DNA of 64,000 nucleotides from an uncultured Dehalococcoidia bacterium (lineage in GTDB: Bacteria > Chloroflexota > Dehalococcoidia > Lucifugimonadales > UBA3495), in the NCBI GenBank assembly GCA_958295765.1, contig CATQHB010000002.1:1743501-1807500 (forward strand), given 5' to 3'. The notes below the pieces were generated by a model. The model was given only the letters and a program-made list of their open reading frames with translations. It was not told the origin of the DNA and searched no databases. Below, piece after piece: positions 1 through 8,375 of this stretch. Position numbers and translations under genes: made by a program. Position 1 is the stretch's first letter. Every line of letters begins with the position of its first letter.

Positions 1-31
1 CAAATTTGTAGTGCGCGGAAGACGGCGGTAA
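1..31 (+). CDS. rplB: 50S ribosomal protein L2, 3' end only
   Basis: The first bases read in frame as KFVVRGRRR followed by TAA at 29-31. This matches the basic C-terminal end of bacterial L2, and rplB precedes rpsS in the conserved S10 operon. Only nine codons are present, so the call rests on this short tail plus gene order. Confidence 0.75.
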   Translation, partial: KFVVRGRRR

Positions 32-34
32 AGT

Positions 35-319
35 ATGTCCAGATCAGTCAAGAAGGGGCCTTACGTTCACCCCAAGTTGATGAAAAAGGTTGACGCGGTG
101 CAGCGCTCCGGCGCCGCCACGGTCATTCGCACTTGGTCCCGGGCTTCGATGATTATGCCCGAGATGGTGGGAATTACCCTGGGGGTTCACGACGGGCGCC
201 GCCATATTCCCGTATTCGTTACCGAGAATATGGTGGGGCATCGGCTGGGCGAGTTCGCGCCCACCCGCACCTATCGGGGCCACGTATCCCGCTCCGAGCG
301 CACCAGCCGGGTGAGGTGA
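35..319 (+). CDS. rpsS: 30S ribosomal protein S19
   Basis: 94 aa, the usual S19 length. It begins [11 protein letters not shown], the family hallmark, and contains the conserved [13 protein letters not shown] stretch near residues 68-80. S19 binds 16S rRNA in the small-subunit head together with S13. It lies three bases after the rplB stop and four bases before rplV, in standard S10-operon order, so it is almost certainly co-transcribed and translationally coupled. Confidence 0.98.
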   Translation: MSRSVKKGPYVHPKLMKKVDAVQRSGAATVIRTWSRASMIMPEMVGITLGVHDGRRHIPVFVTENMVGHRLGEFAPTRTYRGHVSRSERTSRVR

Positions 320-323
320 AGTT

Positions 324-671
324 ATGCCACCGGTCAAAGCCGTTGCCAAACAAATCGGCGCCTCGCAAAAGCGGTTGAAACCCATCCTGGACCTGATACG
401 GGGCCAGGACGTGGAGGGCGCGCTGAATACGCTCAGCCTGCTCCCGTCGCCCTGGGCCAGGTCGGTATATAAGGTGGTTCAATCGGCGGCGTCCAACGCC
501 GAGAACAATATGTTTATGGACCGGGATACCCTGCGGATTGTCCGCATTACCGCCGACCCGGCCCCTTCCATCAAGCGGTTCCGCCCCCGGGCCCGGGGCC
601 GCATCGGTCGCATTACCAAGCGCTCCAGCCACATCACCGTCATCGTAGATGAAGTAGAAAGGGAGGCCTAG
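324..671 (+). CDS. rplV: 50S ribosomal protein L22
   Basis: 115 aa, typical L22. The N-terminal half (VAKQIGASQKRLKPILDLIRG) and the C-terminal beta hairpin region (FRPRARGRIGRITKRSSHI) are recognisable. L22 lines the peptide exit tunnel, and its hairpin tip is the site of macrolide-resistance changes in other bacteria. It sits between rpsS and rpsC as expected, with a three-base gap before rpsC. Confidence 0.98.
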   Translation: MPPVKAVAKQIGASQKRLKPILDLIRGQDVEGALNTLSLLPSPWARSVYKVVQSAASNAENNMFMDRDTLRIVRITADPAPSIKRFRPRARGRIGRITKRSSHITVIVDEVEREA

Positions 672-674
672 TCT

Positions 675-1457
675 ATGGGCCACAAGACGCATCCTTACGG
701 TTTTCGGTTGGGCATCATCAAGGACTGGAAAACCCATTGGTACGCCGATAACGCCAGCAGCTACCGGCGGCTGGTGTTGGAAGACCTGAAACTGCGCGGT
801 ACGGTGCATAGCGAGTACCGCAACTTCTCCGACGCCGGCATCTCCCGGGTGGAGATTGACCGGGGGGCGCAGGACACGGTAATCAACATCCACTCCGCCC
901 GGCCCGGCATCCTCATCGGGCGGGACGGCGAAAGGGTCAAGCAACTCCGCAGCAAGCTGGAGGGGATAACCCGGCGGCGGGTTCAGCTCAACATCATTGA
1001 GATTGAACAGCCGGAACTGGATCCCTACCTGGTCGGCCGGAACATCGCCGACCAGTTGCAGCGGCGGGTCGCCTACCGGCGGGCTATGCGCCAGGCGGCG
1101 CAGCGGGCGATGCAGGCCGGCGCCCAGGGCATCAAGATAATCACCAAGGGCCGCATCTCCGGCGCGGAAATCGCCCGTACCGAGAAGCTGATGCTGGGCC
1201 AGGTGCCGCTCCATACCCTGCGGGCCGACATTGACTACGCCCTGGCCGAGGCGGCCACCGCCATGGGGCGCATTGGCATCAAGGTGTGGATTTACAAGGG
1301 CGAAATCCTGCCGCCGGCTCCCGAGGTGGTGGAGGAACTGGAAACCATTGAACTGCGGGTCGAAACCGGGCCCGACGACGAAGATTTGACCGAGGCCATT
1401 GCCGACGACGTGATTGAAGGCGTGGCGACCAGGGGGGCTTTCGATGTTGCAACCTAA
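675..1457 (+). CDS. rpsC: 30S ribosomal protein S3
   Basis: 260 aa. It starts [14 protein letters not shown], the S3 signature. A KH domain follows with the GILIGRDGE motif near residues 76-84, and the C-terminal domain has [26 protein letters not shown] sequence. The protein ends in an acidic tail of about 40 residues (many E/D after residue 218), longer than in Escherichia coli. The last 14 bases overlap the start of rplP. Confidence 0.98.
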   Translation: MGHKTHPYGFRLGIIKDWKTHWYADNASSYRRLVLEDLKLRGTVHSEYRNFSDAGISRVEIDRGAQDTVINIHSARPGILIGRDGERVKQLRSKLEGITRRRVQLNIIEIEQPELDPYLVGRNIADQLQRRVAYRRAMRQAAQRAMQAGAQGIKIITKGRISGAEIARTEKLMLGQVPLHTLRADIDYALAEAATAMGRIGIKVWIYKGEILPPAPEVVEELETIELRVETGPDDEDLTEAIADDVIEGVATRGAFDVAT

Positions 1458-1875
1458 ACGCACCAAGTACCGCAAGATGGGCCGGGGCCGTCGCAAGGGT
1501 ATGGCGACCACCGGCAACAGCGTCCATTTCGGGGAATACGGCCTCAAGGCCATGGGCTGTGAGTGGATTACCGCCCGCCAGATTGAATCGGCCCGGGTCG
1601 CCATTACCCGCCACCTCCAGCGCGGCGGCCAGGTGTGGATTCGCGTCTTTCCCGACAAGCCCATCAGCAAGAAGCCGGCCGAGGTTCGGATGGGCGGCGG
1701 CAAGGCGGCCAATGACCACTGGGTAGCCGTGGTCAAGCCGGGCCGCATCCTGTTCGAGGTGGGCGGAGTGCCGGGGAACCAGGCGGTAGCCGCCCTGCGG
1801 TTGGCCTCCCACAAGCTGCCCATCCCCACCAAGACGGTGCAACGGGACCAGGTGGCGGCCAGCCTGGGCAATTAA
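1444..1875 (+). CDS. rplP: 50S ribosomal protein L16
   Basis: 143 aa from ATG 1444 ([11 protein letters not shown]), the standard L16 N-terminus. The open frame extends 10 codons further upstream to a TTG, but that part reads through the end of rpsC. The purine-rich AGGGGGG at 1431-1437 is the likely ribosome binding site, so ATG 1444 is preferred. L16 shapes the A site and supports peptidyl transfer. The start lies inside the rpsC 3' end, a 14-base overlap that implies translational coupling. Confidence 0.97.
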   Translation: MLQPKRTKYRKMGRGRRKGMATTGNSVHFGEYGLKAMGCEWITARQIESARVAITRHLQRGGQVWIRVFPDKPISKKPAEVRMGGGKAANDHWVAVVKPGRILFEVGGVPGNQAVAALRLASHKLPIPTKTVQRDQVAASLGN

Positions 1876-1895
1876 TAAACCGGGGAGACGGCACG

Positions 1896-2093
1896 ATGCA
1901 AGTCCAGGAAATACGCTCTTTGACCGACCAGCAACTGACCGAGGAAGTGAGCAAGACCTACCGGGAGTTGATGAACCTCCGGTTTCGGGCGGCCACCAAC
2001 CAGCTTACCGATACCAACCAGCCGCGCAAGGTGCGCAAGGACATCGCCCGCTTGCTCACGGTAATGCGGGAACGCAATTTGACGGTGAATTAA
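1896..2093 (+). CDS. rpmC: 50S ribosomal protein L29
   Basis: 65 aa. It has the two-helix L29 pattern: EIRSLTDQQL..., then ELMNLRFRAATNQL and a C-terminal helix with DIARLLTVMRERN. L29 sits at the exit-tunnel rim, where trigger factor and the signal recognition particle dock. GGGGAGA just upstream (1881-1887) can act as Shine-Dalgarno. Two bases separate it from rpsQ. Confidence 0.96.
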   Translation: MQVQEIRSLTDQQLTEEVSKTYRELMNLRFRAATNQLTDTNQPRKVRKDIARLLTVMRERNLTVN

Positions 2094-2095
2094 GC

Positions 2096-2503
2096 ATGGC
2101 TAAAGAAATGCGGAAGATTCGCACCGGCGCGGTAGTCCGCACCGGTATGGCCCAAACCGCCGTGGTCGAAATGGTCTGGAAGCAGCGCCATCGCCTGTAT
2201 CGCAAGCAGATGCGCCGGGTAACCCGTTTCTACGTCCACGACCCGGAGAATCAGTGCCGCGTCGGCGACACGGTGCGAATTCAGGAGACCCGGCCCATCT
2301 CCAAGACCAAGCACTGGCGCCTCCTGGAAATCCTGCACCGGCGCCAGGTGGCCGACGTGCAGCCCATTGAACTGGAAACCGACCTGGACGCCGAAATCGC
2401 CGCGGAAGCGGAACAACCTACCGCCCTGGCCGATTCGGTGGAAAGTTCCGAAGCCGGCGCGCCGGACGAAGAGGATACCCAAAATGATACAAACCTATAC
2501 TAG
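2096..2503 (+). CDS. rpsQ: 30S ribosomal protein S17 with acidic C-terminal tail
   Basis: 135 aa. The first 85 or so residues are a normal OB-fold S17: [18 protein letters not shown] near the start, then [30 protein letters not shown]17 family members are usually 80-90 aa. Here about 45 extra residues follow, rich in Glu, Asp, Ala and Gln. The tail reading frame overlaps the first 20 bases of rplN. The core is certain; any role of the tail is unknown. Confidence 0.96.
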   Translation: MAKEMRKIRTGAVVRTGMAQTAVVEMVWKQRHRLYRKQMRRVTRFYVHDPENQCRVGDTVRIQETRPISKTKHWRLLEILHRRQVADVQPIELETDLDAEIAAEAEQPTALADSVESSEAGAPDEEDTQNDTNLY

Positions 2504-2852
2504 GCTGAACGTCGCCGACAACAGCGGCGCCAAGCTCATCCGGCTCATCAACATTCCCGGCTCCAGCAAGCGCAAGTACGCCCGGGTGGGCGACGTGATT
2601 GTCTGCACCGTGCGGGAAGCCGTCCCCAACTCGCCAGTCCGCAAGGGCACGGTGGTCAAGGCGGTGGTGGTGCGCCAGGCCCAGGCTTTGCTGCGGCCCG
2701 ACGGGACTTACATCAAGTTTGACGACAACGCCGCCGTCATTATCCAGGATAACCTGATGCCCCGGGGCACCCGGATTTTCGGCCCGGTGGCCCGGGAACT
2801 GCGGGAACGGGGCTTTATGCGCATCGTCTCCCTGGCTCCGGAGGTGGTCTAA
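2484..2852 (+). CDS. rplN: 50S ribosomal protein L14
   Basis: 122 aa from ATG 2484 ([17 protein letters not shown]), exactly the usual L14 length and start. The frame is open upstream, but that part is the antiparallel reading of the rpsQ tail. Signatures [10 protein letters not shown] and [24 protein letters not shown] are intact. L14 contacts the 30S subunit in an intersubunit bridge. It overlaps rpsQ by 20 bases and shares a base with rplX in a TAATG junction. Confidence 0.98.
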   Translation: MIQTYTRLNVADNSGAKLIRLINIPGSSKRKYARVGDVIVCTVREAVPNSPVRKGTVVKAVVVRQAQALLRPDGTYIKFDDNAAVIIQDNLMPRGTRIFGPVARELRERGFMRIVSLAPEVV

Positions 2853-3172
2853 TGAATATCCGCCGCGGCGACAACGTATTGGTCATCGCCGGTAAGGAAA
2901 AGGGCAAGACCGGACGGGTTGACCGCCAGTTGGTCGCCGAAAACCGGGTGGTGGTGGAAGGAATCAATATGATTACCCGCCACATCAAGCCCCGCCCCGG
3001 CATCCGCCAGGCCGGCCGGATCCAGCAGGAAGGGCCGATCCATATCTCCAACGTAATGCTGATTTGCAACAAGTGCAGCCAGACCATCAAGCCCAAGACG
3101 GTTACCCTGGAAACCGGCCAGCGCGTCCGGGGTTGCCCCAAGTGCGAGGAAGTGATTGACGATGCCCGATGA
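2852..3172 (+). CDS. rplX: 50S ribosomal protein L24, zinc-ribbon form
   Basis: 106 aa. The KOW motif lies near the N-terminus (GDNVLVIAGKEKGKTG, residues 6-21). Two CxxC pairs follow, at C72/C75 and C95/C98, giving a complete zinc-ribbon set as seen in many bacterial L24 proteins. L24 initiates 50S assembly. The start codon overlaps the rplN stop (TAATG), and the 3' end overlaps rplE by 11 bases. Confidence 0.97.
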   Translation: MNIRRGDNVLVIAGKEKGKTGRVDRQLVAENRVVVEGINMITRHIKPRPGIRQAGRIQQEGPIHISNVMLICNKCSQTIKPKTVTLETGQRVRGCPKCEEVIDDAR

Positions 3173-3848
3173 TGAACAGGTAGCACAACCGGCGGCCCAG
3201 GAAACTCCCCGGCCGGCCCGCCAGCGTCAGTCCCGCGCCCGTCGGGGCGCCGAGGGAGCCGGCGCGGATACAGCGGTCGCCTCCATTGATGCCGGCCCGC
3301 CGCATCCCCGGTTGCGGGACGTTTACCGCAACGAAATTGTGCCGGCAATGATGACCGAGTTCGGGTTCACCAACTCGATGCGGGTGCCGAGGGTGCAGAA
3401 AATAGTGGTGAACATCGGCCTGGGCGAGGCGCTGACCAATGGCCGGGCCATGGAGGCCGCCACCCGGGACCTGATGACCATTAGCGGTCAGAAACCGATA
3501 ATCACCCGCGCCCGCAAGTCCATCGCCGGGTTCAAGCTGCGGGCCGGCAACCCGATTGGCACCTGCGTTACCCTGCGGGGCGCCCGGATGTACCATTTCC
3601 TGGATCGGCTGGTGAACACCGCCCTGCCCCGTATCCGCGACTTCCGGGGCATTTCCCGGCGGGGCTTTGACGGACGGGGCAACTTTTCCATCGGCCTCCG
3701 GGAACAGATTATCTTTCCGGAGATTGACTATAACCAGATTGACCGGTTCCGGGGCTTGCAGGTAACCATCATCACCAGCGCCGAGAACGACGCCGAGTCC
3801 ATCCGGCTGCTGGAGATGTTCGGGATGCCCTTCGTCCGGCAGAGCTAG
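3162..3848 (+). CDS. rplE: 50S ribosomal protein L5 with N-terminal extension
   Basis: 228 aa from ATG 3162; a TTG two codons earlier is also open. The L5 core begins around residue 49 (PRLRDVYRNEIVPAMM) and includes VPRVQKIVVNIGLGEA, the ITRARKSIAGFKLR region and IFPEIDYNQIDRFRGLQVTI. L5 is normally about 180 aa, so roughly 45 residues rich in Pro, Ala, Arg and Gln precede the core. No better internal ATG gives a normal-length protein. L5 binds 5S rRNA. Confidence 0.96.
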   Translation: MPDDEQVAQPAAQETPRPARQRQSRARRGAEGAGADTAVASIDAGPPHPRLRDVYRNEIVPAMMTEFGFTNSMRVPRVQKIVVNIGLGEALTNGRAMEAATRDLMTISGQKPIITRARKSIAGFKLRAGNPIGTCVTLRGARMYHFLDRLVNTALPRIRDFRGISRRGFDGRGNFSIGLREQIIFPEIDYNQIDRFRGLQVTIITSAENDAESIRLLEMFGMPFVRQS

Positions 3849-3887
3849 GTCCGCAAGCTGAAGAGAAGACAGGTCTAAGGAGACACC

Positions 3888-4073
3888 TTGGCAAAGAAAT
3901 CAATGGTACAGAAATGGTTGCGGGAACCCAAGTTTCCCGGGCGGAAGTATAATCGCTGCCACCGCTGCGGGCGGCCCCGGGCCTATATCCGTTACTTCGG
4001 CATCTGCCGTATCTGTTTCCGCCAGTTGGCCCTGACCGGCGACCTGCCGGGCATCCGCAAAGCCAGTTGGTAG
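3888..4073 (+). CDS. rpsN: 30S ribosomal protein S14, zinc-binding (type Z)
   Basis: 61 aa, the length of the short zinc-containing S14. The four ligands are visible at C24, C27, C40 and C43 (CxxC-x12-CxxC). Translation starts at TTG 3888, preceded by AAGGAGA at 3878-3884. S14 assembles late into the 30S head. A 106-base spacer separates it from rpsH; it contains several GTCAAT repeats and no obvious gene. Confidence 0.97.
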   Translation: MAKKSMVQKWLREPKFPGRKYNRCHRCGRPRAYIRYFGICRICFRQLALTGDLPGIRKASW

Positions 4074-4179
4074 GCGGCCGGCGGCGCAGCAACGGGCTGA
4101 CTTGCCATTGCCCGCTCCATTATTGTCAATCGTTGTCAATTGGCGTCAATTGTTATTGAAGGTAGGAGAATAGCCGACC

Positions 4180-4578
4180 ATGCCGGTTAATGACCCCGTA
4201 GCCGATATGCTCACCCGGATTCGGAACGGCATCCACGCCCGCCACGAATCGGTGATGGTTCCCCATTCCAAGCTCAAGGTGGCGGTCGCCACCATTCTCA
4301 AGGAACAGGGTTACATCCGGGACTTTGATATGCCCCGGGGCCAGCAGTTCCCCACTATGCGGGTGCATCTGGCCTACCGCACCGGACGGGAACCGGTCAT
4401 CAGCGGCCTGAAACGGGTCAGCAAACCGGGCCTGCGGGTGTACGTGGGCAAAGGCGAGATTCCCCGGGTTTACGGCGGGTTGGGCCTGGCAATCCTGTCC
4501 ACCTCCCAGGGCGTAATGAGCGGGCGACAAGCCTGGCGACTCGGCATTGGAGGAGAACTGCTCTGTTATGTCTGGTAA
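4180..4578 (+). CDS. rpsH: 30S ribosomal protein S8
   Basis: 132 aa, typical length. N-terminus MPVNDPVADMLTRIRNG and the C-terminal GLAILSTSQGVMSGRQAWRLGIGGELLCYVW region are diagnostic. S8 binds helix 21 of 16S rRNA and in other bacteria represses the spc operon by binding its mRNA. Start ATG 4180 follows GTAGGAGAA at 4160-4168. The last 11 bases overlap rplF. Confidence 0.98.
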   Translation: MPVNDPVADMLTRIRNGIHARHESVMVPHSKLKVAVATILKEQGYIRDFDMPRGQQFPTMRVHLAYRTGREPVISGLKRVSKPGLRVYVGKGEIPRVYGGLGLAILSTSQGVMSGRQAWRLGIGGELLCYVW

Positions 4579-5179
4579 TACCGACGCGCAAGAACAACCG
4601 CAAGAACAAGCGGAACAAGCGGAAGGAAGGACTCTTTCCCGAATTGGCCGCAAGCCGATTCCCATTCCCGGCGGCGTAGAAGTTGAAGTCCGTTACGGTG
4701 GCGTAACTGTAACCGGCCCCCGGGGTACGCTGAGCCAGAACTACCACCCGGAGGTTACGGTGCGGGTGGAAGCCGGCGAGGTGCTGGTGGAGCGGCTTTC
4801 CGAGCGGAAGTTCCACCATTCCCTGCACGGCCTGACCCGCAGCCTGATTGCCAACGCCATCGTCGGCGTAACCGACGGCTATACCAAGACCCTGGAACTG
4901 ATGGGCGTCGGCTACCGGGTGCAGCAGTCCGGCGAGGGTATTGTCCTCAACGTAGGCTACAGCCACCCGGTAGAGATTCAACCCCGCGAGGGCGTTACCC
5001 TGGAAGTTGAAGGCAACAACCGGGTTCACGTGCGGGGCATTGACAAGCAGAAAGTGGGGGAACTGGCCGCGCGGGTCAGAAAAGTGCGCCCCCCCAACGC
5101 CTATAAGGAGAAGGGAATCCGGTATCAGGGGGAAGTCCTGCATTTCAAGCCCGGCAAGGCCGCGGCCCGCAAGGCTTAA
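4568..5179 (+). CDS. rplF: 50S ribosomal protein L6 with short N-terminal extension
   Basis: 203 aa from ATG 4568, which has GGAGGAG at 4549-4555. The frame is also open to TTG 4547. The L6 body starts near residue 24 (LSRIGRKPIPIPGGVEVEV) and ends with NAYKEKGIRYQGE and a basic tail, so about 22 Gln/Glu-rich residues precede the normal start. L6 sits near the sarcin-ricin loop. Confidence 0.97.
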   Translation: MSGNTDAQEQPQEQAEQAEGRTLSRIGRKPIPIPGGVEVEVRYGGVTVTGPRGTLSQNYHPEVTVRVEAGEVLVERLSERKFHHSLHGLTRSLIANAIVGVTDGYTKTLELMGVGYRVQQSGEGIVLNVGYSHPVEIQPREGVTLEVEGNNRVHVRGIDKQKVGELAARVRKVRPPNAYKEKGIRYQGEVLHFKPGKAAARKA

Positions 5180-5254
5180 CCGTCCGGTACCATCCCATCC
5201 TATCCCGACTCGACCCGTCCCGAAAAGCAGCCGGTCTGGAGATATTGTAAAGAG

Positions 5255-5623
5255 ATGCCCAGAGACAGAGACGCTCGAAAGTTGAGAAATGTCCGCCACC
5301 GCCGGGTCCGCAAGAAGGTATCCGGCAGCCCGGAACAACCCCGGCTGTGCGTGTTCCGCAGCCTGCGCTCCATCTATGCCCAGATAATTGACGACACCGG
5401 GGGCAATACCCTGGTGGCCGCCTCCAGCCAGGAAGCGGCGCGGGAAGCGGGCGCGGCCATCCACCCCAAGACGGCGGTATCCACCGCCGTGGGAACGCTG
5501 TTGGCCCAGCGGGCGCTGGCCCAGGGCATCAGCCGGGTGGTGTTCGACCGGGGAGGTTACAAATATCACGGACGGGTGAAGGCCCTGGCCGAAGCCGCCC
5601 GGGAGGGAGGTCTCAAGTTTTAA
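5255..5623 (+). CDS. rplR: 50S ribosomal protein L18
   Basis: 122 aa. Sequence features are [41 protein letters not shown] and [23 protein letters not shown], all typical of L18. It binds 5S rRNA together with L5. A 75-base spacer precedes it. Its TAA stop overlaps the ATG of rpsE (TAATG at 5621-5625). Confidence 0.97.
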   Translation: MPRDRDARKLRNVRHRRVRKKVSGSPEQPRLCVFRSLRSIYAQIIDDTGGNTLVAASSQEAAREAGAAIHPKTAVSTAVGTLLAQRALAQGISRVVFDRGGYKYHGRVKALAEAAREGGLKF

Positions 5624-6165
5624 TGGTTAGTACCACAAATAGACCTCGACCCAATCGGCCCCCGCGGGAACGGGAAGAAGACCCCTCCGGTTTCACCGAG
5701 CGCGTGGTCTATACCCGCCGCATCGCCAAGGTGGTTAAAGGCGGCCGGCGGCTGCGCTTTAACGCCCTGGTAGTAGTCGGCGACGGCGGCGGCAACGTCG
5801 GCGCCGGAATGGGCAAGGCTCTGGTGATTCCCGACGCGGTGCGCAAGGGCAACGCCATCGCCCGCCGCAACATGGTCAAGATTCCCATTCAGGGCAGCAG
5901 CATCCCCCACGAAATTACCGTGAAGGTGGGCGCCTCAATCGTGGTGATTAAGCCGGCCCCGGAAGGCACCGGCATCATTGCCGCCGGCGCGATGCGGGCC
6001 ATCCTGGAACTCGGCGGCGTCCGCGACGTGGTGGGCAAGTCCCTCGGTTCCCGCAACCCGATTAACACGGTGCAGGCCACCCTGGAAGCCCTGCGCCAAT
6101 TGCGCGACCCTCAGGCGGAGCTGGCCCGGCGCCGCGGCGCCCAAGCTCAGCCCCAACAGCGGTAA
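5623..6165 (+). CDS. rpsE: 30S ribosomal protein S5
   Basis: 180 aa. The S5 double-stranded-RNA-binding domain (RLRFNALVVVGDGGGNVGAGMGKA) and the C-terminal domain (GAMRAILELGGVRDVVGKSLGSRNPINTV) are intact. The N-terminal 25 residues are Pro/Arg-rich. S5 contributes to mRNA unwinding and decoding fidelity. The start overlaps the rplR stop by one base. Confidence 0.97.
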   Translation: MVSTTNRPRPNRPPREREEDPSGFTERVVYTRRIAKVVKGGRRLRFNALVVVGDGGGNVGAGMGKALVIPDAVRKGNAIARRNMVKIPIQGSSIPHEITVKVGASIVVIKPAPEGTGIIAAGAMRAILELGGVRDVVGKSLGSRNPINTVQATLEALRQLRDPQAELARRRGAQAQPQQR

Positions 6166-6244
6166 CCAGTCAAGCCCTGGATTCAACCCCGGCAATCCGG
6201 TGAAGTGCCGGTTCGACCAACTCAACCGGTTTGAGCGGTTAGAC

Positions 6245-6286
6245 CGGCAACCCGATAGGTGGATTCGGCAACCCGATAGGTGGATT
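6245..6286 (+). repeat. perfect 21-bp tandem duplication before rpmD
   Basis: The unit at 6245-6265 is repeated exactly at 6266-6286. Each copy contains ATAGGTGGATT. The second copy supplies AGGTGG (6278-6283), the only plausible Shine-Dalgarno for the rpmD ATG at 6288. Confidence 0.9.
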
Positions 6287-6287
6287 G

Positions 6288-6476
6288 ATGGCCCAACTCA
6301 AGATTACCTGGACCAAGAGTTATATCGGCAAACCCCAAAATCAGCGCAGAGTGATTCACGCCCTGGGCCTGCGCCGGTTGCATCACACGGTAACCCACGG
6401 CGACACGCCCACCATCCGGGGCATGGTGAATAAAATATCCCACCTGGTTACGGTGGAAGAGTTAGCCGAGGACTGA
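6288..6476 (+). CDS. rpmD: 50S ribosomal protein L30
   Basis: 62 aa from ATG 6288; a TTG directly before it would add one residue. It has the L30 pattern KITWTKSYIGKPQNQRRVIHALGLRRL...GMVNKISHLVTVEE. L30 is a small peripheral 50S protein. The 122-base spacer to rpsE is unusually long for this operon and carries the 21-bp tandem duplication that provides its ribosome binding site. Confidence 0.95.
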   Translation: MAQLKITWTKSYIGKPQNQRRVIHALGLRRLHHTVTHGDTPTIRGMVNKISHLVTVEELAED

Positions 6477-6596
6477 CCAGCCGGCAATCCGGTTGGGTCG
6501 GCGCGGTTAGGCTGAAGCACAGTCCTTTCCCCCGGAAGCGGCGTGGCCGGAGGCCCGGTCGTTCCGGGGCAAACTATCCAGGAGAAATCGTCCGTA

Positions 6597-7040
6597 ATGA
6601 TGGAGCATCTAATAGTCCCGTCCCGGGGCGCGCGGAAGGCCCGCAAGCGGGTCGGCCGGGGCGACGCCGCCGGCCAGGGCAGCTACGGGGGCCGGGGAAT
6701 GAAGGGGCAAAAATCCCGCTCCGGCTACCGCATCCGCCCCGGCTTTGAGGGCGGTCAGTTGCCCTTGATTAAGGGCCTGCCAATGAAGCGGGGTTTCAAC
6801 AACAAGTTCAAGACCAGGTTCGCCCTGGTCAAGCTGGAAGACCTGGCTGCCTTTGACGCCGGCCAGCGCATCACTCCCGACCTGCTTTACCAAGCCGGGT
6901 TGCTGTCCAGCCTGAAGTTCCCGGTGAAAGTCCTGGGCAACGGCGACCTGAGCCAGTCCTTGACCGTTGCCGCCCACAAGTTCACCCAGTCGGCCCGGGC
7001 CAAGATTGAGGCGGCCGGGGGCGCGGTGGAGGAACTCTAG
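6597..7040 (+). CDS. rplO: 50S ribosomal protein L15
   Basis: 147 aa from ATG 6597 (the next ATG is 6600). AGGAG at 6580-6584 lies upstream; an earlier open frame to 6543 lacks L15-like sequence. The glycine-rich N-terminus (GRGDAAGQGSYGGRGMKGQKSR) and the RPGFEGGQLPLIKGLPMKRGF motif are diagnostic. L15 is a late 50S assembly protein. It ends five bases before the secY start. Confidence 0.96.
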   Translation: MMEHLIVPSRGARKARKRVGRGDAAGQGSYGGRGMKGQKSRSGYRIRPGFEGGQLPLIKGLPMKRGFNNKFKTRFALVKLEDLAAFDAGQRITPDLLYQAGLLSSLKFPVKVLGNGDLSQSLTVAAHKFTQSARAKIEAAGGAVEEL

Positions 7041-7044
7041 CCCC

Positions 7045-8373
7045 ATGATTTCTACCGAGACCCATGGGGGGCGCTGGCCCCGGCTGATTCAGGCGGCCAT
7101 TGATGCCTTTAGTCTGCCCGACTTGAGGTATAAAATCCTGTTTACCCTGGTAATGCTGGGTATCTACCGGTTTGTCTCCCACATCCCCATTCCCGGGATT
7201 GACACCTTCCAGCTCAACAACCTGTTTGAGAACAACCAACTGCTGGGGTTCCTTGACCTGTTCAGCGGCGGCGCCCTGAGCCGGATGAGCATTGTGGCCC
7301 TGGGGGTCTTTCCCTACATCACCGCCTCCATTGTGATGCAGTTGCTCACCCCGGTGATTCCCAGCTTGCAGCAGTTGTCCCGGGAGGGCGAGGCCGGCCG
7401 GGCCAAGGTCAACCGCATTGTCCACTGGCTCACCGTCCCCATTGCCGTGTCCCAGGGCTTCGGTCAACTGATTCTGTTGCAGCAGAGCAACGTGCTGACC
7501 AACGTGGGTTTCACCGGCGACGCCCTGTTGCCCACCACCGCCGCCATTATCTCCATGACCGCCGGGACGATGTTCCTGGTCTGGCTGGGCGAGTTGATAA
7601 CTGAGCGGGGCATCGGCAACGGCATCTCCCTGATTATCTTTGCCGGCATCGTGGCCGGCTTCCCCGGCCTGATTACCCAGGGGTTCCTCGACCGGCAGGA
7701 CATTTTGGGCATTGGCTTCTTTGTCATTATCGGCGTGCTGATAATCGCCCTGATTGTGCTGTTTAACGAGGCCCACCGCCGCATCCCGGTGCAGTACGGG
7801 CGCAGCATTTTCCGGGGGGGCCGGATGTACCGGCAAAGCGGCGGCACCTATATCCCGCTGCGGATTAACTCGGCGGGGATGATACCCCTGATTTTTGCCT
7901 TTTCCATTGTCATTCTCCCCGGCACCGTCGCCACCTACTTCGCCACCAGCACCGGCGCGGTGGGCGACGTGGCCCGGTTCTTCGCCGACCTGTTCAACCC
8001 CACCTCGGCCATCTACTGGGTGCTGGTGTTCATCCTGGTGGTGATTTTCACCTTCTTTTACACCCTGGTGGTGTTCCAGCAGCAGAACCTGGCGGAAAAT
8101 CTGCAACGCAACGGCGGCTTTGTCCTGGGCATCCGGCCCGGCCGGCCCACCCAGGATTACCTGAACCGGGTGATTGTGCGCATTACCACCGGCGGCGCCA
8201 TTTTCCTGGGCTTTGTCGCCATCGTGCCTTACCTGGCCTCCCTGGTTACCAACGTGCAGGCCATCCAGTTGAGCAGCACCAGTTTGCTCATTATGGTGGG
8301 TGTAGGATTGGATACCCTGCGGCAACTGGAGGCCCAGTTGCTGATGCGAAACTATGAAGGATTTTTGAGATAG
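7045..8373 (+). CDS. secY: preprotein translocase subunit SecY
   Basis: 442 aa from ATG 7045; the longer open frame upstream overlaps rplO. Ten hydrophobic segments are spread through the protein. Typical SecY motifs include YRFVSHIPIPGID (TM1 and plug region), GEAGRAKVNRIVHW, a GELITERGIGNGISLIIFAGI segment, and EAHRRIPVQYGR. SecY forms the membrane channel with SecE and SecG. Its place after rplO in the spc operon is canonical. Confidence 0.98.
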   Translation: MISTETHGGRWPRLIQAAIDAFSLPDLRYKILFTLVMLGIYRFVSHIPIPGIDTFQLNNLFENNQLLGFLDLFSGGALSRMSIVALGVFPYITASIVMQLLTPVIPSLQQLSREGEAGRAKVNRIVHWLTVPIAVSQGFGQLILLQQSNVLTNVGFTGDALLPTTAAIISMTAGTMFLVWLGELITERGIGNGISLIIFAGIVAGFPGLITQGFLDRQDILGIGFFVIIGVLIIALIVLFNEAHRRIPVQYGRSIFRGGRMYRQSGGTYIPLRINSAGMIPLIFAFSIVILPGTVATYFATSTGAVGDVARFFADLFNPTSAIYWVLVFILVVIFTFFYTLVVFQQQNLAENLQRNGGFVLGIRPGRPTQDYLNRVIVRITTGGAIFLGFVAIVPYLASLVTNVQAIQLSSTSLLIMVGVGLDTLRQLEAQLLMRNYEGFLR

Positions 8374-8375
8374 TT

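Noticed and set aside
219..1871. 550-aa open frame on the minus strand across rplV, rpsC and rplP
   Set aside because: It is antisense to three certain ribosomal genes, has no ribosome binding site or family signature, and is the kind of long shadow frame common at this GC content.
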